Shown here in pieces: positions 1 to 8,158 of a stretch of DNA of 49,580 bases. A program made the translations under genes and the position numbers. Location of the stretch: contig JBMFWA010000010.1 in NCBI GenBank assembly GCA_049965715.1, positions 1 to 49,580 of the forward strand, given 5' to 3'. This DNA is from JAKAFX01 sp049965715. Lineage in GTDB: Archaea > Thermoplasmatota > Thermoplasmata > Thermoplasmatales > Thermoplasmataceae. Every line of letters starts with the position of its first letter. The first letter of the stretch is position 1. The notes below the pieces were generated by a model, which did no database searches, had not been told where the DNA came from, and worked only from the letters and a program-made list of their open reading frames with translations.

Positions 1-229
1 CTAAAAAATTAACTCGGTTCGGAGATACTGGAAACTCAGAAAATTGAAGGATAAAAATGATAGGTAGTGGTAAGATTATTGAATCAAGTGGAAGCAATTA
101 CATATTACAATATCATGATCAAAAGAGCCGCTGATCTTGCGACGGAGGGTATGCCACCAACCGATTATAACCACAATAGCCTTCGCAGTGAAAAATTAAT
201 AGGTTCTCGGTATTAATCACCAGATAAAG

Positions 230-1825
230 ATGCAACCAGATTATGGAAGGGAAGGAGTAGGCAAAAGTTCTGTCAATAATGACGATGATGAGTTTGAGGT
301 TGACGACAGGATTTCAGAACTAAGAAGATTGGCCGAAAATATTTACAGGAAAGTTGGACGCAACGATCCGTGCCCGTGCGGCAGTGGAAAGAAGTTTAAG
401 AACTGCTGTCTGCCCATAATCACAGAACGGAAAAAAATGCAGCCCGTTGAGGACAGGATCAGGGCGTTCCTTAAGAAATATGAGGATTCTCATGAAGATG
501 AATTTTCTGCTGCTATGAAAGCGTTCAACTTTGGTGATCGGATAGTTACGGACGACGACATGGAACGAGTCATGGACTGGATCTTTCACGATTACATCGT
601 CCCGGATCGAAACGCAACTGTAGCAGAGTCAGCACTGAACCAATATGGCAGCACCCTCACTGAGGATGAGCGCAGCATTCTCAAACAATGGTCGCGATCC
701 TGTTTCAATCTCTACACCGTCACATCAGTGAAAAGGGGGGTTGGATATGATGTCGAAGACATGTATGTGGACCCTGGTAAGAAACTGTTTGTCGCAGATA
801 CACTCTCTTCCATCACCATGAGGAAATTTGAACTGCTGTTTTTCAGGCTGTACGATTTTGGGAAATTCCAGAGAATAGCAGGCGGATTAGTTCATGGCCC
901 ATACAGGATGAAGGAGGATTTTCTTTCGCTAATAAACGAAACGTGGAAGTCATTCGCAACCGAAATGGGTTACGGAGATGTTCCTGCTGACCGGAATCAG
1001 CGAATCATGTTCATGAAAAGCAGGAGCAGGGAGTTACTGCATGGTCTCGTCGAGGTATCTGAAAGACTTTCGGTTCAGCATTACGTGACTTCCGAGGGGC
1101 ATGAACTGAAGTTCTGTGAGGGAAAATTCAAGTCTGCGAACGATTCCCAGATCGTCAGGATTCTGGAAAAGAGAAATGATTTCCTAAGGTCAGATGATTC
1201 GAGCAAGGATTCCTTCAAATGGATTCGATCCGAGGGAAGGATACCTGTAAACGACAGGGACCAGGCAAAGCGTGGCGATCTTGTGTTTTTAACCAGAGTC
1301 ACAGTACCCGGGTCGTCCAAGCAAGTGGAGAGGGAAGGTTACGACATCTTCGGCGATGTGGAGATCGTAAGAGGTATCATGTTTATAAGTGCGGTTTCTG
1401 TAGAAAGATACGAGGCGCTTAAAAGCCTTCTCAGCGAGATTCTGGGTGATCTGATGGGAAGCAAGATTGATGAAACTTTCTCTGATGCATCAAATCCTTC
1501 GGGTTCCCGGGATAGCGAGGAGGAACTTGATCAGGAATCCAGTGAACCCTCATCCATAGATGAATCAGAGGAACCGGAATGGCCAAGCGAAGAGGAAATC
1601 CGCAGGAGATTCGCTGAGGAGATGTACATCACGAAGGAATACGAGAAGTGGATTGATACGCCCATTCCGTCACTGAAAGGCTTGACGCCCAGGGAGGCTT
1701 CCAAGAGGGAAGACATGAAGCAGAAACTCAAGGACATGCTCCGAGAGATTGAATACAGCCGAGCTGAAAAGGATGTTTTCGCTCTGGGGTTTCTCAGAAG
1801 CGAGCTTGGTATATACGAGGAATAA
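230..1825 (+). CDS. SEC-C zinc-binding domain protein
   Basis: A 531-residue protein recognised only through its modules. Near the N-terminus a SEC-C motif is visible (Cys48, Cys50, Cys59, Cys60 in CPCGSGKKFKNCC), a small zinc-binding unit known from the SecA C-terminus and from many unrelated proteins. The middle (about 70-420) is mixed alpha/beta and matches nothing I recognise. Residues about 425-465 are an acidic Ser/Glu-rich linker. A final block around 475-495 reads DTPIPSLKGLTPREA, a pattern I associate with C-terminal segments of other SEC-C proteins. The ATG at 230 lies about 30 bases after an ATTAATAGG TATA-like stretch near 197-205, which suits a leaderless start. It sits 280 bases before the kinase gene on the same strand, so a link to that signalling cluster is possible but unproven. 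Function unknown. Confidence 0.75.
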   Translation: MQPDYGREGVGKSSVNNDDDEFEVDDRISELRRLAENIYRKVGRNDPCPCGSGKKFKNCCLPIITERKKMQPVEDRIRAFLKKYEDSHEDEFSAAMKAFNFGDRIVTDDDMERVMDWIFHDYIVPDRNATVAESALNQYGSTLTEDERSILKQWSRSCFNLYTVTSVKRGVGYDVEDMYVDPGKKLFVADTLSSITMRKFELLFFRLYDFGKFQRIAGGLVHGPYRMKEDFLSLINETWKSFATEMGYGDVPADRNQRIMFMKSRSRELLHGLVEVSERLSVQHYVTSEGHELKFCEGKFKSANDSQIVRILEKRNDFLRSDDSSKDSFKWIRSEGRIPVNDRDQAKRGDLVFLTRVTVPGSSKQVEREGYDIFGDVEIVRGIMFISAVSVERYEALKSLLSEILGDLMGSKIDETFSDASNPSGSRDSEEELDQESSEPSSIDESEEPEWPSEEEIRRRFAEEMYITKEYEKWIDTPIPSLKGLTPREASKREDMKQKLKDMLREIEYSRAEKDVFALGFLRSELGIYEE

Positions 1826-2070
1826 AAATGCTGTTTATCCGCCCACACAATCTTCTGGCAGAGATTTATGGTCTCTCAGGATAGATAGGATTTCAGTGAA
1901 ATAAATATCTGGAATCGATAAGGATGATCTGTGAGGCTGCGTTTGGTGCGCCATGTGCGTATCATGAAAAATATATGCATCTTAACCTATAAATTAAAAG
2001 GTATTTCCCAACTAAAGAATCGAACTCTCATCTCTCCTGATACCTGACGAATCCCCCTGATAAACCGAAG

Positions 2071-2080
2071 ATAAATTTAA
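2071..2080 (+). promoter_or_regulatory. TATA-like box of the kinase gene
   Basis: ATAAATTTAA is centred about 29 bases before the ATG at 2105, the usual distance for a leaderless archaeal transcript. It supports 2105 rather than the in-frame ATG at 2093 as the start. Confidence 0.5.
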
Positions 2081-2104
2081 GCATGAATCAACATGTGGAG
2101 AATA

Positions 2105-3406
2105 ATGGTCTCCGGCAAGAATCAAAATGACCCCCCATCAGGAAGACCAAAGGATACGATCGGTCTTTCCTATGGTGGACGCGATCAGAGCGGAAGGCCA
2201 AAGTTCCTCATATCAACCGCTATTTCCGATAAAATAAGAAAGGTCGATCTTGCAATCGCTCCTGAGAACGGTAGGGGCGCTATTGTTAAGGCACAGCAGC
2301 TTGATCATGGCAGATTTATTGCAGTACCGAAAATAGCTGGCGACGGAAAATACAGGCTTTCAGTGGCAGTGTATCTTTCAAAGGATATTCTGTTTTACAA
2401 TTCCAGCATATCCCTGGATTCCAGGGGAACGGAAAAATTTCCAGAGAAGCTGGAATATCCAGAGGCTCCAGAAGAGATTGCAAGGAACGAGGTGAGGGTC
2501 TGGCCACTTTCCAGTGCCTATGCCCAGGCGCTACAGAACATTGATTACAGTATTTCCGAAAAATATCCTGATTTGAAAAAAGGAAAACTTGACCTGAATC
2601 CAAATGTCAAGAGACCTTCATTCATCTTCGGATCCGGGAATTTCGGAACGGTCTTCAGAATGGATTTTTCGGGGAAGAAGTCTGCGCTCAAGTGCTTCAC
2701 CAGGGCTGCCCCTGACCTGACTGAGCGTTATTTCTACATCAGCTGGTACCTGTCGCAGATCAAGCTGCCGTTTCTCATGAATTTCAGGTATTACACAGAG
2801 GCCGTCAGAACTCTCCAGAAACCAAACGAATATTTCCCGGTGCTGCTGATGGACTGGTCTGAGGGTGTTGCTCTGAACACCTTCATTTCTGAGAATCTCA
2901 AGAACCGGGCGATCCTGAATAAGCTGGCACAGAACTTTTTAAAGGCGGCAATTGAAATGCAGAAAGCCCATGTTTCGCATGGAGACCTTTCAGGGGACAA
3001 TATACTTGTGAACCCGGACGGGACTATCATGCTGATCGACTACGACGGATTCTATGTTCCGCCATTGAAGGGCAGGAAATCAAACGAGAAGGGGCATGAG
3101 AATTTCCAGCACCCTTCCAGGGGCGACGAATTCAACGACAGAATAGACAGCTTCTCTGCTCTTGTGATTTATCTTTCAATACGGGCAGTTGCTGAAAATC
3201 CCAGGTTATGGGAATACAACGGCGGTGATCAGGACAGGCTCCTGTTTCGAACATCCGACTTCACATCCCCTGACAAGTCCAGACTGATTTCTGATTTGCG
3301 CAGACAGGGAAAAGGGTTAAGGAAGCTTGCAGATATTCTCGTGGAATATGTGAATCATGATCCCACTTGGTCAGGGTTTGCACTCTCAGCCCTGCTCAAC
3401 TACTGA
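2105..3406 (+). CDS. Protein kinase of the TerY-P triad type
   Basis: A 433-residue protein. The first ~150 residues look like a beta-rich domain; the rest is a Ser/Thr-type protein kinase fold. Visible elements are the glycine-rich loop GSGNFGTVF (about 176-184), the ATP-anchoring Lys in SALKCF (about 196), the catalytic loop HGDLSGDNIL (about 292-301) and IDYDGFYVP in place of the usual DFG (about 311-319). The following GHENFQHPSR segment and the DYDG variant are, from memory, typical of kinases found beside TerY-like vWA and PP2C genes in bacteria. The gene converges on a PP2C phosphatase gene and their ends overlap by 7 bases (3400-3406). I infer a phosphorylation switch whose writer and eraser are the two convergent genes; the substrate is unknown. 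No membrane segment is visible, so it is probably cytosolic. An alternative start is the ATG at 2093. Confidence 0.85.
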   Translation: MVSGKNQNDPPSGRPKDTIGLSYGGRDQSGRPKFLISTAISDKIRKVDLAIAPENGRGAIVKAQQLDHGRFIAVPKIAGDGKYRLSVAVYLSKDILFYNSSISLDSRGTEKFPEKLEYPEAPEEIARNEVRVWPLSSAYAQALQNIDYSISEKYPDLKKGKLDLNPNVKRPSFIFGSGNFGTVFRMDFSGKKSALKCFTRAAPDLTERYFYISWYLSQIKLPFLMNFRYYTEAVRTLQKPNEYFPVLLMDWSEGVALNTFISENLKNRAILNKLAQNFLKAAIEMQKAHVSHGDLSGDNILVNPDGTIMLIDYDGFYVPPLKGRKSNEKGHENFQHPSRGDEFNDRIDSFSALVIYLSIRAVAENPRLWEYNGGDQDRLLFRTSDFTSPDKSRLISDLRRQGKGLRKLADILVEYVNHDPTWSGFALSALLNY

Positions 3407-4128
3407 TCATTTTGCCTGGCAACAAAGACCAGGGTCAGATCGTCATTCCTGATCTCCTTTTTCCTGACCGCATCCTCAAAAAATTCCCTGAGGTTTTCCC
3501 CATGTATCACTTTCCACGATTCAGGATAAAATTCCATTATCCACTTGGACACGGCATCGGTCGCGAGCACGAACTCATCTCCCGTGATAGCCGTACTGAG
3601 CGATTTGTAAACGGGACTCTTCCATCTGAACTCAGATGTGAAGGGCGCACCGTACCCGCTCCAGACGAGCATGGGAGAAATGTTGAATTCTGAAGGTTTG
3701 GTGAGTGGAAATGAAAAAAGCTGACCTCCATCGACGTAAAGAAAGCAACTGTCCCCGACTGAGGTGATCTTGAGCCTGTCGAACGAATCATTGTGAATTG
3801 CCTCCACGCCTATGAATGTCGAAAATGATCCGTTTATGGCCTTGTTCTTCACAAAAAGTTTCAGTTCATCCCACTTTATCTCCCGGTACCACTTGTCCCT
3901 GGATATTCTGACAAGGTCATGGATGAAGGATTCCTCGTTGTCTGTCTTCAGGTTTGAACTGACGAACGTCTCGCACAAAGACCTCGCCCAGAGTCCGGAG
4001 AATATGGAATCACTGGCGCCATCCGCCACGGCGAACCTGCCGAGTGCAAGGTCGTAGGCAAAGGCATCTTCGTAGTCAGCTTCCCTGCTTCCCAGTTTGG
4101 GCGAGTGAAACTCCCTGACGGTTATCAT
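3400..4128 (-). CDS. PP2C-family protein phosphatase
   Basis: A 242-residue protein, short for PP2C (PPM) phosphatases but with their metal-binding pattern: EDAF near residue 20, FAVADGASDS near 33-42 (the V-DG motif), SVGDSCFLYV in the middle, ATDAVSKWI and a C-terminal RNDDLTLVFV. These Asp residues normally bind the Mg/Mn pair that activates water for removing Ser/Thr phosphates. The start ATG overlaps the stop of the upstream vWA gene as ATGA (4125-4128), so the two are translationally coupled. The 3' end overlaps the convergent kinase gene by 7 bases. With the kinase and the vWA protein it forms a three-part module like TerY-P triads. It most likely dephosphorylates targets of that kinase; this is inference from context. 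Confidence 0.88.
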   Translation of the reverse strand: MITVREFHSPKLGSREADYEDAFAYDLALGRFAVADGASDSIFSGLWARSLCETFVSSNLKTDNEESFIHDLVRISRDKWYREIKWDELKLFVKNKAINGSFSTFIGVEAIHNDSFDRLKITSVGDSCFLYVDGGQLFSFPLTKPSEFNISPMLVWSGYGAPFTSEFRWKSPVYKSLSTAITGDEFVLATDAVSKWIMEFYPESWKVIHGENLREFFEDAVRKKEIRNDDLTLVFVARQNDQ

Positions 4129-4949
4129 TTCATCAGGGAAGATATTGCACGGGTTCCGATGTCCAGGAGTTTTATCAGATCTTCAAGCTGGGCGTTGAAA
4201 ACATAACCTCTGGCACCCTTGGATATGTTCTTGTACTCCTCTTTTGCTATGGCAATCATGGAGTCCGGGAGTTCGCTGGAAAGATCGAACATCTTCCTGG
4301 CATACTTATCCTCAGGGAGTTCATTTTCATTTGAGGGAAATGAAACAGGTGTAACTTTTGATTCCGACAGATGACAGTTCCACAGCTGGACGTTCCCATC
4401 GTATGTGGCGATTTCCTTGATATCATTGACCGCCGATGACGGATCTCCGTCAGTGGCTTCGCCGTCCGTGAGATTTATGATGATCGGTGGATATGAATTC
4501 ATGTGCTTGTTGACCCAGGAGGATGTCCAGTCCTTGGCCGTGGTAAGTGCCTTAACCATTGGAGTGTCGCTTGCCGCAACAGGTTCGAACCAGACGGGAA
4601 AATCGAAGTCAACCTCCTGCCCGTCAATTGTCTGCTTTCTCTTCTCGAGCTTCAGTATCCTGTTCTCCAGTTCGGATATGGGTACGATCTCTGCATCCCT
4701 GATCAGGGATATGGCCTGATCCCTGACAGAACCGTAGCCGATTATTCCCACTTCAAAGTAGTCCCGTACTCCTTCCGATTTGGTGCATCTGTTGAGAATC
4801 TCATTCAACTGGCGATTGACAGCGTCTGCAGCCTCCACTGCCTTTGATCTGCTGCTTCCGCCTATCTTATGGCTCATTGACCTGGACTGGTCAATAAGGA
4901 ATATGAACAGTCCTGGATTGTTTCTGCTTATCTCAGAAGAGTATACCAT
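4125..4949 (-). CDS. von Willebrand factor A (TerY-like) protein
   Basis: A 274-residue vWA-domain protein. The MIDAS metal site is complete: DQSRS at residues 20-24 (D-x-S-x-S), the Thr in SDTPM near 129 and NLTDGEATDGD at 159-169. Such domains bind a divalent metal and a partner protein. No signal peptide or membrane segment is present, so it is likely cytosolic, as TerY proteins are. It is the first gene of a two-gene operon with the PP2C phosphatase (4-base ATGA overlap). A TATA-like TATAATAA lies about 26 bases upstream of the ATG, so the mRNA is probably leaderless. The order vWA-PP2C, with a kinase converging from the other strand, is what suggests a TerY-P type triad. I see no tellurite-resistance (TerD, TerC) genes nearby. 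Confidence 0.85.
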   Translation of the reverse strand: MVYSSEISRNNPGLFIFLIDQSRSMSHKIGGSSRSKAVEAADAVNRQLNEILNRCTKSEGVRDYFEVGIIGYGSVRDQAISLIRDAEIVPISELENRILKLEKRKQTIDGQEVDFDFPVWFEPVAASDTPMVKALTTAKDWTSSWVNKHMNSYPPIIINLTDGEATDGDPSSAVNDIKEIATYDGNVQLWNCHLSESKVTPVSFPSNENELPEDKYARKMFDLSSELPDSMIAIAKEEYKNISKGARGYVFNAQLEDLIKLLDIGTRAISSLMK

Positions 4950-4970
4950 AATCGGTTATGTCTTATCCTC

Positions 4971-4979
4971 TATAATAAA
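4971..4979 (-). promoter_or_regulatory. TATA-like box of the vWA-PP2C operon
   Basis: TTATTATA on the minus strand, centred about 26 bases before the vWA start at 4949. It fits a leaderless transcript. Confidence 0.45.
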
Positions 4980-4997
4980 TTCTTGCTCGAGGCATCA

Positions 4998-6014
4998 CTA
5001 ATTCATGATGAAACGCAGATCATATCCACAGAATGCGCATCTTCCTTTCCTGTCTATATGAATGTCGTATGTTCTGAAAATGTTTCTTTTCGCAACCACA
5101 TTTCCACATCCGGGGCATACAGTGTCCTCATAGCCGGATCCGGGAACGTTCCCTATGTAGACAAATTTCATGCCAAGGCTCATTGCAAGGTTCCGGTGTG
5201 CTATCAGGGTTTCCAGCGGGGTTACAGGGAGATTGTTCATTTTGTAGTCAGGGTGGAATCTCAGAAAACTCACGGGAATTTCCAACCCGGCTATATCTAT
5301 AATTCTGGATAGCATATTTCGTGCCTCGGAGAGTGAATCGCCAACTTCCGGTACCACAAGATCGGTTATTTCCACGTGAATCCCTGCCTTTATCATCCGA
5401 TCAATTGTATCATAAATTCCCACCGACGTCGGCATGGAAATGAACCTTCTGTAGAAGTCAACGGCCCCGTTTCCCTTGAAATCTATGGTGGCGAAGTCAA
5501 GCAGACCGTCGATGAAACGCACGGTCTCCTCCGATTCTGATCCATTGGTGACAAAAATTGTCTTCAATCCTTTTTTCCTGGCAATTTCCGCTATATCCAT
5601 GGCATATTCCACGAAAATTGTTGGCTCATTGTAGGTGAAGGCTATGCCTTGAGTTCTGTATTTTAGAGCGATATCAACGATCATTTCCGGGCTGTAGTTG
5701 CTGTTTCCGGTTTCCCTTGTCTGACTCAGATCCCAGTTCTGGCAATATCTGCATGCATAGTTGCATCCATTGGTTCCAATTGATAGAATCGTCGAATTTG
5801 GTAAAGCATGCAGCACGGGTTTCTTCTCGATAGGATCCACCTGTATGGCCATGGGATTTCCGTATGCCGATAACACCAGGGTGCCGGAATCATTAAATCT
5901 GACGCCGCAGAAACCCTTCTGCCCTTCCGATAGAACACAGTATCTTGAACATGCTGTGCACTTTATTTTGCCTGAATCAAGTACCTGAAACAGTTCTGCG
6001 GGATGATAGCCCAT
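4998..6014 (-). CDS. amrS: AmmeMemoRadiSam system radical SAM enzyme
   Basis: A 338-residue radical SAM protein. The 4Fe-4S cluster motif C-x3-C-x2-C is at Cys84, Cys88 and Cys91 (NGCNYACRYCQNW). An N-terminal Cys-rich patch (Cys19, Cys22, Cys26, Cys36) and a C-terminal zinc-ribbon-like CPGCG...CAFCG segment frame it. This layout, like that of glycyl-radical activases, is that of the AmrS family (COG1180), which is usually found with Memo (AmrB) and AMMECR1 (AmrA). Memo is indeed the adjacent upstream gene, 44 bases away and on the same strand, so the two are probably co-transcribed. AMMECR1 is not in the window. The reaction of this system is not something I can state; a role in modifying a small molecule or a protein is only suspected. 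Confidence 0.88.
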   Translation of the reverse strand: MGYHPAELFQVLDSGKIKCTACSRYCVLSEGQKGFCGVRFNDSGTLVLSAYGNPMAIQVDPIEKKPVLHALPNSTILSIGTNGCNYACRYCQNWDLSQTRETGNSNYSPEMIVDIALKYRTQGIAFTYNEPTIFVEYAMDIAEIARKKGLKTIFVTNGSESEETVRFIDGLLDFATIDFKGNGAVDFYRRFISMPTSVGIYDTIDRMIKAGIHVEITDLVVPEVGDSLSEARNMLSRIIDIAGLEIPVSFLRFHPDYKMNNLPVTPLETLIAHRNLAMSLGMKFVYIGNVPGSGYEDTVCPGCGNVVAKRNIFRTYDIHIDRKGRCAFCGYDLRFIMN

Positions 6015-6058
6015 TGATTAACCATTGAATTCCGGCTTAAGAACTTTGACCACCACAC

Positions 6059-6877
6059 TCATAATGTTGTATACGAATACAGGGATGCGTACCCCACTGT
6101 ACGTTCACGATCTCCAAATGCGCTGGCAGAGGTGCTGTGATCAATCAGATACATCTTTCCATTCTTTGATTTTGTCAGCAACATGAGCGTGGCAATTGCT
6201 CCATACCCACATGCTGTAACATGATAGTTGTGCAGAGTGCTGTAGAAATTTTCCAGATCAAGGTTCACAACATCCCTGAGAAGACGAAGATCTTTTTCCT
6301 TCACCACCTGCTCGCTCTCATAGTGTGTCAGATCAGAACTTGCTATGATTACGAAATCACCCCCTGCAGAGGAGATAGCGTTGAAAAGCAGTGCAATTGA
6401 TTCTGGCGACTGGTCTCCCATAGCTATTGGAACGAAATCAAACGAATCGCCGAACATGTATTGAAGAAACGGTACCTGCACCTCAATGGAATGTTCGTAC
6501 CTGTGGGAAGCCGGGTCCTCAACTATATTCTCAGAATGGTCGAGGATTTGATGAGCCAGATCCTGATTAATCCTCGCATCACCAAAAGGTGTTCTCCAGT
6601 AACCGCTGGACTGTATAGAGTGGTTGAAGTTATGCAGGCTGTGATCCGGACCAATGATGAGAAAAGTTCTCTTTGCAGAATGGCTTAAAATCCTGAACGA
6701 ATCCATTGCTATAATGCCTGAATAGATATATCCCGCATGGGGAACAACTATTCCCAGAACATCTCCTTCCGGGATGGTGTTTTTGGACCTTGATTCAATT
6801 GCCTTTATCATGGATCTGAGATCTGAACCCTCTTCCGGGTAAAAACTTCCTGCGACTGCAGGTTCCCTGATGTTCAT
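6059..6877 (-). CDS. amrB: Memo-family protein (AmmeMemoRadiSam protein B)
   Basis: A 272-residue protein with the Memo signature from the first residues (REPAVAGSFYP). The putative metal-site residues are in VVPHAGYIYSG (His near 49), SSDLTHYE in the second half and VTACGYGA near the C-terminus. Memo folds like the class III nonheme iron dioxygenases. In archaea its partners are AmrS (next gene) and AMMECR1. The ATG at 6877 is about 23 bases downstream of a minus-strand AATATATGA box (6896-6904), so it begins a leaderless two-gene unit with amrS. Length is normal for the family. Its biochemical activity in archaea is not settled. Confidence 0.9.
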   Translation of the reverse strand: MNIREPAVAGSFYPEEGSDLRSMIKAIESRSKNTIPEGDVLGIVVPHAGYIYSGIIAMDSFRILSHSAKRTFLIIGPDHSLHNFNHSIQSSGYWRTPFGDARINQDLAHQILDHSENIVEDPASHRYEHSIEVQVPFLQYMFGDSFDFVPIAMGDQSPESIALLFNAISSAGGDFVIIASSDLTHYESEQVVKEKDLRLLRDVVNLDLENFYSTLHNYHVTACGYGAIATLMLLTKSKNGKMYLIDHSTSASAFGDRERTVGYASLYSYTTL

Positions 6878-7011
6878 GGATGATTATTACAGATTCATAT
6901 ATTGAGTTTGCACTCTTGCTGCGATAGCGAACAATAACTCAAAGAACATTTCAAAAAGAGAATAAATTGAAAAATTGCTCTGGCAGAACTGAAGATGAAC
7001 CTTCGAAATTA

Positions 7012-7227
7012 TTACAGTGGTACTATTCTAACCACGTTACTGCCTCTTATGACAACCGTACCTATCTTCTTTGTCACGTTGTCACCGCTTTCCTCAACTT
7101 CGTCCAGTACCATGTTCATATAATCGTCATAACCTGAAAGAATGCCCTGAAGGATTCTGTTGTCCTTCAGCAGCAGCGAAACTTTCTTATTCAGGCTCTC
7201 TTCCAACATTTTCATAGGCATTATCAT
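7012..7227 (-). CDS. Sm-like archaeal protein (SmAP/LSm)
   Basis: A 71-residue LSm protein. The Sm1 motif runs from SLNKKVSLLLKDNRILQGIL to the YDDYMNMVL stretch, and Sm2 is KIGTVVIRGSNVVRIV at the C-terminus, where the RG pair forms part of the uridine-binding pocket. SmAPs assemble into six- or seven-membered rings that bind U-rich RNA. The start at 7227 is fixed by a strong ribosome site GAGGTGG (7234-7240, minus strand) six bases upstream. It is the last gene of a compact csl4-(53-residue protein)-lsm unit, so it is probably expressed with an exosome subunit. Confidence 0.93.
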   Translation of the reverse strand: MIMPMKMLEESLNKKVSLLLKDNRILQGILSGYDDYMNMVLDEVEESGDNVTKKIGTVVIRGSNVVRIVPL

Positions 7228-7238
7228 TTCATTCCACC

Positions 7239-7400
7239 TCAGTTAAATTCATCCTCTTCCATTTCCCCTTCCTTGCTCATGATCACCTTTATGAGTCCGC
7301 GGATAATTTCCTTCACGTCATCAAGCTCTCTTCTCATCGAGGTGAGTTCTCGATTGAGTCTTTCCACGTCTCCTATATTCTTGCTTTCACCTGTTTTCAT
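7239..7400 (-). CDS. Small conserved-looking coiled-coil protein, 53 residues
   Basis: A 53-residue gene that lies between csl4 and lsm. It begins MKTGESKNIGDVERLNRELT and ends KEGEMEEDEFN. A single charged amphipathic helix (about residues 10-42, heptad-like Leu/Ile/Val positions such as L15, L19, M22, L26, V29, I32) predicts a coiled coil or helical hairpin. The start overlaps the csl4 stop by 14 bases, and a GGAGGATGA ribosome site inside the csl4 tail sits five bases before the ATG. The next gene (lsm) has its own ribosome site overlapping this stop. These signals argue strongly that it is translated. Function is unknown. Its position suggests an accessory of RNA degradation or of the exosome. 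Confidence 0.8.
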   Translation of the reverse strand: MKTGESKNIGDVERLNRELTSMRRELDDVKEIIRGLIKVIMSKEGEMEEDEFN

Positions 7401-8016
7401 TTAATTCATCCTCCAATACCACATTTCCGTAATCCGGGGCCACCTTTCTCTTCTCATAGATTTCGCAGTTATCGCACCAGAGACCGTTTTTGGTAAGGAC
7501 AAGTTCGTTCTTGCACCTGTAGCAGAGAGCTTTTATCACTCCCAGTCTGGAACCGTTAATGGTGATATCAAAGTATGAATCGTTCCTGGTCACCTTCGCC
7601 CTTATAATGTCGCCGATTCTGACTTCAGGAGAGTGTCCCTGATCACGATCCCTGTCCATCCTCAGCCCGGCAACCATGTCCACTTCCTTCATACCCTTTC
7701 CCTTCTTATATACTGCCCCTACACGTACAAAGAACATTCCCCTGTCTCCCTTGATGACCTGACCGTATACAATATCCCCAACGGATACGTTCACCTTCTT
7801 CTTCCCCGTGACAACATCTGCAACGAGAGTGTCATCATTCATCTTTTTGATGCCTGCAACTGTTGAATACAGGTTTCCGTTCTCCTCCAGAGCATTACCG
7901 CCTGGAACGTATTCTTCGGCAGTGGAAAGAAAGTCCCCGGGCAATAGAATTATCCTTTCATCGCCTGCTGATGACTTATCTTTTTCAGCCTCAATTTTTC
8001 TGTTGTCCAATTTCAA
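7387..8016 (-). CDS. csl4: Exosome complex RNA-binding protein Csl4
   Basis: A 209-residue Csl4. The order is an N-terminal domain with the LLPGDFLSTAEEYVPGGNA pattern typical of the family, a central S1 RNA-binding domain (about 75-165, with VGDIVYGQV and DITINGSRLGVI), and a C-terminal zinc ribbon (CYRC...CDNC). Csl4 caps the Rrp41/Rrp42 ring of the archaeal exosome and recruits RNA for 3'-to-5' degradation. The likely start is the TTG at 8016, because an in-frame TGA lies directly before it; an AAGATTAATTAAA-type box lies near 8052-8061. It heads the csl4-small protein-lsm unit and is divergent from arcS. Start assignment is less certain than identity. Confidence 0.92.
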   Translation of the reverse strand: MKLDNRKIEAEKDKSSAGDERIILLPGDFLSTAEEYVPGGNALEENGNLYSTVAGIKKMNDDTLVADVVTGKKKVNVSVGDIVYGQVIKGDRGMFFVRVGAVYKKGKGMKEVDMVAGLRMDRDRDQGHSPEVRIGDIIRAKVTRNDSYFDITINGSRLGVIKALCYRCKNELVLTKNGLWCDNCEIYEKRKVAPDYGNVVLEDELNENR

Positions 8017-8158
8017 TCAAAACCTGCCTGAATGGACATGGCAGTGAGAACATTTAATTAATCTTTTTGATCTCGGAATTTCATCACAAATATCCGGGTG
8101 ACCGATATGCCAGGCGATGTAACAACATCATTATTTTGATCCTGTCAATACACCACAC

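Noticed and set aside
67..216. Possible 49-residue reading frame (GTG 67 to TAA 214-216) before the SEC-C gene
   Set aside because: No ribosome site or TATA box at the right distance and no recognisable family; the left window edge also removes context. Could be real or a relic, but support is too thin.
2001..2070. Possible tRNA or other RNA gene in the 1826-2104 gap
   Set aside because: GAATCGAACTC resembles a reverse T-loop, but no cloverleaf partners are found.
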